From positions 52,387,265 to 52,451,264 of the forward strand of contig OX336393.1 in the NCBI GenBank assembly GCA_946902985.2: 64,000 nt of DNA, given 5' to 3'. The notes below the pieces were generated by a model that was not told where the DNA came from, ran no database searches, and saw only the letters and a list, made by a program, of their open reading frames with translations. How positions within the stretch are numbered: position 1 is the stretch's first letter; every line of letters begins with the position of its first letter. This document shows, one piece after another, positions 30,235 to 39,392 of this stretch. This DNA is from Meconema thalassinum. Its lineage: Eukaryota; Arthropoda; Insecta; Orthoptera; Tettigoniidae. A program made the translations under genes and the position numbers.

Positions 30235-31733
30235 ACAAGTAGTTCCGTAAAGAACTATACAGCATATTTTCATATAACTCATCCTACTTATGTTAATTGC
30301 CCCTATCCACATACAAAATTTCAGTTTGATTGCAGTAATAGATTCGTAGATATTGAGAACCGACTTAATATTTCGGATGGTCGCCATGTTGGATTTTATA
30401 TATGTAGGTGCTAAAGTTATGTACTGTTATATGAAGATTATTGTGTACGTGTAGCATTCAAACTTCAAAAGCATGATTAGGACACAAGAAGTAAAAACGA
30501 GATTTTAAAATTTCGCACAGCTGCCATCTTGTGGTTATGGAAACAATTGAAATAAATTAGTTGCCAGTGGATTAACATTTGTATAAGGATTTACTGTATC
30601 AAGTTTCACTGCACTCGGATGGTTAAATTGCGAGAAACGTTCATGTTAATATTTATACTTCGCGTCGCCGCCATGTTGGATTTGTGATCACCAGGTTATT
30701 TAATGTCTTATAGGCGAACTTAAGTTCATAGCCCCCTATGAACATAAAAAAATTCAGTTTGATTGCTGTAATAGATTCGTAGATATTCAGAGCCGCCTAA
30801 ATATTTCAGATGGTCGCCATATTGGATTGTTAAATGTATAGGCCATAGAATCATGTACCATTAAAGGAAAATAATTTCGTAGATTTATTATTCCAACTTT
30901 CACTTCGATCGCATGATTACGACACAAGAAATAAAAAACTTAATTTTCGAAATTCGCATAGGCGCCATCTTGAGGTTATGTAAACAATTGAACTATATTA
31001 CATACCAGTACATTACAATGTGTATAAAAATTTCCTGTACCAAGTTTCATTGCGTTTGGAACATTAAATCACGAGAAAGGTCTATTTCAAATTTTCAAAT
31101 TCGCTTGGCCGCCATGTTCGTTTTGTACTTAACCGGTTTTTGAAAGTCTTATAGATGAACTTCCAGTAGTACCCTTTATCTCCGTACAAAATTTCAGGGC
31201 GATACTGCTAATAGTTTCAGAGATATAGAATGCCGGTGAAATATTTCGCACATCCACCATCTTGTGGTTATGTAAACAATTGAACTAAGTTAGATGTCGG
31301 GGCATTACAATGTGTATAAACATATCCTGTACCAAGTTTTATTGCGTTTGGTTGGTTAAATCGCGAGAAACGTCTATTTAGAAGTCGCGAATTCGCGTGG
31401 CTGCCACGTTGGTTTTGTAGCTACCAGTTTTTCAAAAGTTACATAGTTGAACTTCTAGTAGTTCCCTTTATCACCGTAATAAATTCCAGGGTGATATCGG
31501 GAATAGTTTCGGAGATATTGAATGGTGGTGAAATAATTCGCACAGCCGCCATGTTGGATTGGTGAGACGTAACACAATTTGAAGGGCACGGTCGGTGTCT
31601 ACCGGAATAGTGCTATGAACTTACCGAGTTTCATTGAAATCGCTCCAGCCGTTTAGATTTTATTAGGACACACACACACACACACACCTCACACACACAC
31701 ACACACACTCACACACACACACACACGGACAAA
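30235..31733 (+). repeat. GCCGCCATNTTG array element, copy 3 (longest)
   Basis: Nine motifs of the form GCCATNTTG lie at 30383, 30523, 30670, 30816, 30964, 31111, 31256 (ACCATCTTG), 31403 (GCCACGTTG) and 31548. Spacings are 140, 147, 146, 148, 147, 145, 147 and 145 bp. Unit types alternate: one with TTTCAGTTTGATTGCTG, one with CGCATGATTAGGACACAAGA, one with AAGTTTCATTGCGTTTGG, giving a ~435-bp three-unit period. It ends GAGTTTCATTGAAATCGCTC, CAGCCGTTTAGATTTTATTA and (CA)n. No protein is encoded. Confidence 0.85.
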
Positions 31734-31781
31734 AGGTGATCTCATAAGCCTATTTTTTTTTTTCAACATTGAAAATAGGCT

Positions 31782-31935
31782 AAAAATCCAACATGGTGAC
31801 CATCCGAAATATTTAGACGGTTCTCAATATCTACGAATCTATTACAGCAATCAAACTGAAAATTTGTATGTTGATAGAGGCAATTAATATAAGTAGGATA
31901 TATGAAAATAGGCTGTTCAGTTCTTCACGGAAGTA
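31782..31935 (-). repeat. Partial inverted copy of the array element
   Basis: On the minus strand this matches the first unit of the element (start hairpin, one CATGTTGGATT-type motif). It lies in opposite orientation about 50 bp from copy 3. AAAATAGGCTAAAAAT and similar A/T phrases border both. Confidence 0.7.
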
Positions 31936-32524
31936 GACTACTTATTTCATATTTTATGGCCTGATGAAAATAGGCTAAAAATACATGTATATGCTCAGAT
32001 TACAAGTTGGTTATAGGTTGATGTCCAAACTAACGGAGTGAACGGAACAAGAATTCATTAACAGGATCACGGTTACTGGCGAAGCAAGGGGAGTTTACAA
32101 ATCACTGCTCGTCCACGAAGAGTGTGCACAGCCAGTATTTAGAACTTTTTTAAGAGCAGCGTAATGGGTTTCAACGAGTCTTAACACTTTTATTGCTCCC
32201 AGGACTCCAATTAATAGTCGTCTCTTGAACCTTCCTACTCTCATGTGGACATCCGGTGTGTTGAGAGAGATCTCTTCAGTCACGGGCGAGTGCGATGCGG
32301 ACGTGAGTACCGGTTTAGTTTTTCACGTTCGCTTGGTAATCACGCATAATAACCTGTACAAGTGGTCATTTTCATGACATTCATTAGGTTTACCACACGT
32401 CTCGAGCAATTTCCGACTGTTAGTAATACCTACAAATTGTTATCATTTACGCCAGTGAGACAGCCAGTTTAAACAGGTTCGATATTTTCAACCCATTCGT
32501 CGCGTCTCTTTTTATTGTTCCATT
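31936..32524. other. Unassigned spacer
   Basis: I see no gene or repeat I can name. Confidence 0.4.
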
Positions 32525-33843
32525 CCTGGATATTATCAGAATCCAGTTTCACTCCAATATATCTCTTCTCCCGGGTAGTTTCCTGGATATTATCAGAATT
32601 CAGCCTCACTCCAATATATCTCTTGTCCCAGGTACTTTCTCGATATTATCAGAATCCAGTTTCCCTCCAATATATCTCTTGTTTCAAGTAGGGCCTACTT
32701 TCCAGGATATTATCAGAATCCAGTTTCCCTCCAATATATCACTTGCCCCAGGTACTTTCCTGGGTATTATCAGAATCCAGTTTCCCTCCAATATATCTCT
32801 TGTCCCAAGTAGGACCTACCTTCCAGGATATTATCAGAATCCAGTTTCCCTCCAATATATCACTTGTCCCAGGTACCTTCTAGGATATTATCAGAATCCA
32901 GGCTCCCTGCAATATATCACTTGTCCCAGGTACTTTCCTGGATATTATCAGAATCCAGCTTCCCTCCAATACTGTATACCACTTGTCCCTGGTACCTTCT
33001 AGGATATTATCAGAATCCAGTCTCCCTGCAATATATCACTTGTCCCAGGTACTTTCCTGGATATTATCAGAATCCATCTTCCCTCCAATATATCACTTGT
33101 CCCTGGTACCTTCTAGGATATTATCAGAATCCAGTCTCCCTGCAATATATCACTTGTCCCAGGTACTTTCCCGGATATTATCAGAATCCAGTTTCCCTCC
33201 AATATTTCACTTGTCCCAGGTACCTTCTAGGATATTATCAGAATCCAGTCTCCCTGCAATATATCACTTGTCCCAGGTACTTTCCTGGAAATTATCAGAA
33301 TCCAGTTTCCCTCCAATATATCACTTGTCCCAGGTACTTTCTAGGATATTATCAGAATCCAGTCTCCCTGCAATATATCACTTGTCCCAGGTACTTTCCT
33401 GGAAATTATCAGAATCCAGTTTCCCTCCAATATATCACTTGTCCCAGGTACCTTCTAGGATATTATCAGAATCCAGTCTCCCTGCAATATATCACTTGTC
33501 CCAGGTACTTTCCTGGAAATTATCAGAATCCAGTTTCCCTCCAATATATCACTTGTCCCAGGTACTTTCTAGGATATTATCAGAATCCAGTCTCCCTGCA
33601 ATATATCACTTGTCCCAGGTACTTTCCTGGAAATTATCAGAATCCAGTTTCCCTCCAATATATCACTTGTCCCAGGTACCTTCTAGGATATTATCAGAAT
33701 CCAGTCTCCCTGCAATATATCACTTGTCCCAGGTACTTTCCTGGATATTATCAGAATTCAGTTTCCCTCCAAGATATCACTTGTCCCTGGCACTTTCCTG
33801 GATATTATCTGAATCCATTGTCCTGGATATTATTTGAATCCAG
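32525..33843. repeat. 57-bp satellite with higher-order repeat
   Basis: About 24 units share GGATATTATCAGAATCCAG and CAATATATCACTTGTCCC. From about 33005 units are exactly 57 bp and alternate between two types (TTTCCCTCC and CTCCCTGC), a 114-bp dimer. At the type junction TACCTTCTAGG and TACTTTCTAGG also alternate, a 228-bp tetramer over about 33220-33690. Because 57 is a multiple of three, long open frames appear on the plus strand. They start outside conserved context and are treated as artefacts. Confidence 0.95.
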
Positions 33844-34221
33844 TGCTTGCAGTCCCACTTGCTGTAATCGACAAGACAGCCTTCCCTCGCTCTGTCTGTC
33901 TCCTGATAGTAATACAGGTTGGAAAGGTAGAGGAGACCGCATAGGGAGAGGTTGGAGCTCTAGCCACTGCACAACGGTCTGCTTGCGGCGTCTGCACGGA
34001 TCTCATATAGAAATTTAAAAAAATAAACTGGGAGTATACCTGATGGTGCAAAACCTCACCTGCGCACACAGCAAATTCATGTGCTTCAGCGTGATTGATA
34101 GGGGAGGAAAGTTCACGGAGGTGTTTGCGTCAGCTCTTGGTATCTGTATAGCGAGTTAACTCTAAACTTGGTGTGTTTCACTCCCTGTAGCACAGCAGCA
34201 GTGGCCCCCTACACTACCCCC
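33844..34221. other. Unassigned spacer
   Basis: No gene is recognised. A C run lies at about 34209-34224, next to the following module. Confidence 0.4.
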
Positions 34222-35320
34222 CCCCCCCCCGCCCCAGAGGGCTCACATCTAGGGGGACGTGGGTTGGCGACCACGGGACCACTGCTGAGTCCAGCAATGT
34301 TTCCACTTGTGCCGGTCTCCTCTCTGTCTTCTTTCTTGTCGACCTCCCTTGGTCAACTCTTGTTCTTTTCCGACCCCGACGGTATTAGGGTATCCGAGGC
34401 ATACGGAGTCTTTTACTTTCCCGCCTTAATTGGCCCTTGTCTCATCTTTCCGGATCCCTCCTTCTTCGAGGGGTCAGACCTCTTGTTTTCTTTTCATTAT
34501 ATTTCCCTTTCCCTTTAAGATTCCCGCACTGTGTGTTTTTTCCATCTTCACTCCATTTTGTGGGTGTTTTCAATCTCCGTTGAATTTTGTAAGTCTTCTC
34601 GATCTAAATTGCATTTTGTGAGTGTTTTTCAACCTCAATTGCATTTTGTAAGGATTGACAATCTAAATTGCTTTTTAGTAAGTCTTTCAATATAGGGGGC
34701 GGACCTTTTGTGAGTATTTTGAATTTCCATTGTATTTTGTATTTTCAACCTAAACCGCTTTTTGCAAGTAGTTAATTCTCAATTGCATTTTTGTGGGTAT
34801 TTTGAATCTAAATTACATTTTGTAAGTATTTTCAATCTAAATTGCATTTTGTAAGTATTGTCCATCCAAATGAGAAGTTTGAATCTACCATACATTTTTT
34901 AAGCAATTTCAATTGCATTTTGTATTTTCAACCTAAACCGCTTTTTGCAAGTAGTTTTTTCTCAATTGCATTTTGTGGGTATTTTGGATCTAAATTACTT
35001 TTTTACGTATTTTAAATCTCATTTGCATTTTGTAAGTATTTCGACTATTCGTTGCATTTTGTACGTATTTTGAACTTTACCTACATTTTGTGCGTATTTT
35101 TCAATCTATTCCTTTTGTGAGTATTTTCGTTCGAAAATCCCTTTTGTATGTATTACCACTCTCCATTTTGTGAGTAGTTTCAATCTGAGTTCCTTTTTGT
35201 AAGTATTTTCCTGCTCACTTAATTTTCGTTCTGGTTTCCACTTCATTGACATTTTCGCTATCACACAGACCATTAGGGGCCGATAACCTGGATGTTAGGC
35301 CCCTTAAAACAACAATGATC
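34222..35320 (+). repeat. Penelope-associated module, copy 3
   Basis: The longest copy of the family seen at 9391. The head has GGGTTGGCGACCACGGGACC and CCGACGGTATTAGGGTATCC. The middle is a long degenerate repeat around TTGCATTTTGTAAGTATTTT. The tail reads CTTAATTTTCGTTCTGGTTT, then ATTTTCGCTATCACACAGAC and GATGTTAGGCCCCTTAAAAC, ending in (ATC)n. Confidence 0.8.
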
Positions 35321-35702
35321 ATATCATCATCATCAACTACCTTCCCTTCCAAGCCCTCAAGTTCGCGCAGGTATTATTGCTCTCTATACCGCAGCGTAGC
35401 TGTGCACACCAAGTCATTCCCCACGACTGCAATGGAGAGTTGTAGTTCCCGAATCGGACAGCAGTCAACCTACTGTAATGTGGTTTTCCCAGTGATTGCT
35501 CTCTGCTGAAAAATGCTGGGTTGGTGCTTTATTTTGAGACCTTATATACGTATCCCAATCCTAACCCTAATTACCCTTAACAGGAGCACACGTTATCAGA
35601 CAAATTCAACACACACTCAAGAACACGGGACTGTTGACCAGTATGCCCCAAGCCTCTAGAATAGGTTAGTGGATATTTTATTTCTGTAGTTATTGGATAG
35701 TG
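35321..35702. other. Unassigned; repeated fragment
   Basis: About 35590-35650 (ACGTTATCAGACAAATTCAA) resembles 16925-17000. No gene is seen. Confidence 0.4.
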
Positions 35703-35710
35703 TTACTAAT

Positions 35711-36600
35711 CAGTGGCGTAACTACGGGGGAAGATTAGGGGGGTGAATCCCCCCCCCCCCCCCGAGTCAAATACTCTAGATAATTTGATGAAATTTTTAT
35801 CTTGAAAGAAGAAAAATCCAATTTTCGTGTTGTTGACATACGATTGGATTATGTACGTTTATAACTTGTTCATTTCCGAGTTTTTGTACATTGAGAGATG
35901 CAAACAAAACGTACCAAATGCTATCGACATCAAACATGAAATCGTGTAGGTGTGATTTCATTGACCGGCACAAAGCAAAAACCAAAAACAAGCACTTGAC
36001 CAAAACAGCAAGCAAAAGCAGAAAAACCAACACACAACCCAAAACAAAAAGCAAATTTCAAAAACAAATCTTAAGCGGAAAACAAACACAAAACCAAAAA
36101 TTTTAAAGCCAAATTCAAAAACAAAATCAAAAAGCCGAATTCAAAAACAAAATCAAAAGTAGAAAACAAAGAACACAATGCAAAAAGACAAATTCAAAAA
36201 CAAAAGCAGTAAACAACAACTAAATCAAAAAGCCAAATTCAAAAACAAAAGCAAGCAAGAATAAAAAACAAAAATCAAAATTCAAAACAAAAGCAGAAAA
36301 TAAAAACAAAATCAAAAAGCCAATTTCAAAAGCAAAAGCAGAAAACAAAAGAAAAGCAAAATTCAAAAACAAAAACAGAAGCAGAAAACAAAACACCGTG
36401 GGTACGTTATAATAGTATAACGTAGGCCACGCAAAAGACACTCAGCAAGAAGCAAAATTCAAAAACAAAAGCAGAAAGCAAACACAAAACAAAAATCAAA
36501 AATCACAAAGCTAAAAGAAAAGTGTAGAAGGCAATAAACACAAAACCAGAAACGCACTCTGCTCATCCCCCTCCATAAGCAAATCCTAGTTACGCCACTG
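35711..36600. mobile_element. hAT-like non-autonomous element with A/C-rich filler
   Basis: The ends are CAGTGGCGTAACTACG and, reverse-complemented, CAGTGGCGTAACTAGG. They are flanked by TTACTAAT (35703-35710) and TTACTAAG (36601-36608), an 8-bp duplication with one mismatch, as expected for hAT. From about 35970 to 36570 the interior is a degenerate repeat of CAAAAACAAAANCAAAAAGC type. No transposase is present. Confidence 0.75.
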
Positions 36601-36608
36601 TTACTAAG

Positions 36609-37369
36609 AATCGATTGTACCGAGGATCGATAGTCCACCGCCATGTTGTTGACGGAGTGGAGTGTTGTTGAATTGGATTCCACTTGATCCTGTTTAAGTG
36701 ACCCAGTTATTGTCTCCAGATGACCCGACCAATTAGCCCAGTAGCTCCAAACCGTCTGGAACATGATTTATCGCCGGCGGGCGATAAGACTCGGGCTCCG
36801 AGTTTCATGTTGAGGCTCGCCACTGGGACATGTGGATAACAGGCCACATATCGACAGTGATTTATTTTAGAGTTCTGTCAGTAGCAGATGAATGCATTTC
36901 CTGTCACGAACTGAAAATAGTATAGTCACGTCACTTTTTACAAGTTATTACGGTGAAATGACATGTAGAAACTTTGATATGGCATATCATTCCCATAGCT
37001 TTTACGCAAGAATCAAAAAGGGCTCCACTTTGAATGGTCGTAGCATCGTAACGGTTCACATAAGAGACAAAAGGTACAGAACATTTTTGTAGGAAATTTA
37101 CTCTAAATTATTTTTATTCTAGGTATTTTGTTGATAAAGTTGATGGTTTGGGAGATATTTGCATAAACCCGAAACATGGTACCTTCATAGGGTCAGATGG
37201 GCCAATGCCGACTTCGCTCGGGGGGGGCTTGGGAGAGTAATATCTGGGTCCAAATAAAGCGATTAAAGCAATTTCCAGCTTTCCACTAATTATTTCCTTA
37301 TTGAGGCTTTTTTCCGACCTGTCGCCTGGCCTACGGGTGAAACCTTACCACATGTTCCCCATCACTACA
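36609..37369. other. Unassigned spacer
   Basis: No gene or named repeat is recognised. Confidence 0.4.
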
Positions 37370-37996
37370 AATGGATCAATAGTGCACATATAGGAGAAGT
37401 TGATGTCTGGTTAAATGATACAATGAGAACAATATCGTGCACTCTCAAATCCACACCACTCAAGTGGCTACCAGTCTTATCCAACATTCACCCCCTCCTC
37501 CCCTGCGAAGGCTAACGGCTCTAAAAGGGAATGGTCAAAATGCGCTGCAAATGATCTCTTACCCATACATCAGGTCTGTAATCCACAGAAGCAAGGGAAA
37601 TTAAAGTCTCGACATCCGTCATGGCAACTAGGCAAGATGCTTGTTGAATCTAAGTTCAATATGGACGAAACTTGGCGAGAAGAATGGACTACATCAAACC
37701 CTGATGAGCTAGGATTGATCATCGACCCCTGCAGGAGACCTCTTGGTTTCCATCTTCCAAGAGGGTTATGGACGTCAATGAACAGAGTGCGGACCTGTCA
37801 CGGAAGATGTAACTTTTGGCTCCACAAATGGGGTAAAATTTCTAGTCCTCACTGCGATTGTGGCGATGCAGTGCGGACAGTCCATCATATTGTGTCGGAA
37901 TGCCCTTCACGGTCCTTCAAGGGAGGATATGACGACCTGCAGAATGCAACTGATGATGCAGTGGAGTGGATTATTTCTCTGGACATTCAACTGTGA
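37370..37996 (+). pseudogene. LINE C-terminal fragment with zinc-knuckle motif
   Basis: Early frames give GEVDVWLNDTMRTISCTLKS then TPLKWLPVLSNIHPP. After a frame change the open stretch 37637-37996 reads NRVRTCHGRCNFWLHKWGKI, CDCGDAVRTVHHIVSECPSR and ends EWIISLDIQL. The C-x-C ... H-x3-4-C motif and these phrases match the tail of jockey/I-type insect LINE polyproteins. RT and endonuclease are missing; 5'-truncated and dead. Confidence 0.75.
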
Positions 37997-38097
37997 TTTT
38001 TAGTGATCACGAATAGTGGATGTTACTACTGTAGATATTTATAACTTGTGTATATTGTATATAGTATTACTGTATCCCTTGTATATCATACGAAATA

Positions 38098-38752
38098 CCT
38101 CTACTTAGTATAAAACCAAGTCCCCGATTCTTGGATGTTACGGGTAAACTCGAGAACCACTGGATGGATTTTGATGCGATTTTCACCATTCTGTAAAGGA
38201 TATCTCGAGGATGATTTCTGTAGAAAATAATTTATTTATGATCAAACGAAGCCGAGCAGTAACGATTTCAGTGGAAAAGGAAGAAAAAAACCTGGCGTCC
38301 GAGCGCTTTGTAAGCTTACGCTGGGCAAACCGTTAAAAATATCTAAATACTATAAGTGTAAGAATTGTTCAGCATGAAAAGTTCTACAAAAAAGTTCACG
38401 AGAGCATATGTCTATCTTCAATACATCGCCCACTATAAGTGTTTTTACGTTTTAATTTCTTCCAACCGTGTCCATTCAATTACTGAGGCGACAGTTTACG
38501 AGCTAGCTAAGGGCGAGTCTATCATCCCTGTTACAGCCTAGCTAGCGGGTTAACCTATTGCCCTAGATACAGCCAGCAGTAAACCGTTGAGTCGTATTGA
38601 GTTTAAAACTTTAGAGAAGAGTGGTTGTGTTTGGAGTTTCCCTGGAAGTGCAAATCGGCTTTACTTCCTTTCGCCTATGAACTTTTCGTTCCTCAAAATT
38701 CACAGTCATGTTAAGATTGGACAGAAGAGGGATTTGTGTTTCATATACTGTG
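38098..38752 (+). mobile_element. Helitron family 2, 5' part only
   Basis: It begins CCTCTACTTAGTATAAAACC (first base differs from the TC start) and follows the element at 25598 to about GGGATTTGTGTTTCAT. The 3' hairpin and CTAG end are missing. It follows closely on the LINE fragment at 37996. Confidence 0.75.
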
Positions 38753-39310
38753 CCCATTTAGCAAGAAATATGCCAATCACAGTATACCAGCGTAGCTCAA
38801 TTCGGGATTTCGGGGCAGCGGTAAGTTCCCCCACTCTGTGACTCACATATTTTGGATTAATTAGAGGATACACTTGCAAAAAATAACAACAAAATCAACT
38901 CCTATTTAAACACATTTAATTAATAAAATTAATGGCGCTACAAACACTTTAACAATTTAATTACTGACCCAAATATCAACTGCTTGTTCCAAATGAACAA
39001 GGAATCACAAATATAAACAAATATGGTATTCAAAACCTGTGGTTTCCACATAAACCAACAATTCTTACTTAGTCTCACTTCCATAAAGCACTAACATTAA
39101 GTTTACATAACTCCGAGCTCTTTGGCTCCATGCATTTACATTATTATGGTGTCATTCTTGTACACCTCAAACACTATCCTTTATATTTTCTTATTTCTCA
39201 AAAACAAATATATAATTATATTTAAAATCTATGTTAATTATCTAACTCAATATTTTGGGCATGTCCACACATTCAGTTGTTATCATCTCTCTTTATTTCA
39301 CAAATATATT
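38753..39310. other. Unassigned, A/T-rich
   Basis: No gene is recognised between the Helitron fragment and the LINE 3' end. Confidence 0.4.
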
Positions 39311-39392
39311 AATAATAATAAATATTTATTGCAGCCAAGTGGCCATAATGGACAGTTATAAGGTGTGCTTACAAATAATTATTACAGGTAGA

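Noticed and set aside
32864..34018. Long open frame (about 384 codons) of repeated Tyr/Pro-rich units, and a second at 32983-33837
   Set aside because: Both arise from a 57-bp satellite; 57 is a multiple of three, so a stop-free unit stays open in several frames. Start and end context are not gene-like.
36220..36764. Minus-strand Phe/Leu-rich frames resembling membrane proteins
   Set aside because: They are the complement of the A/C-rich simple repeat inside the hAT-like element.
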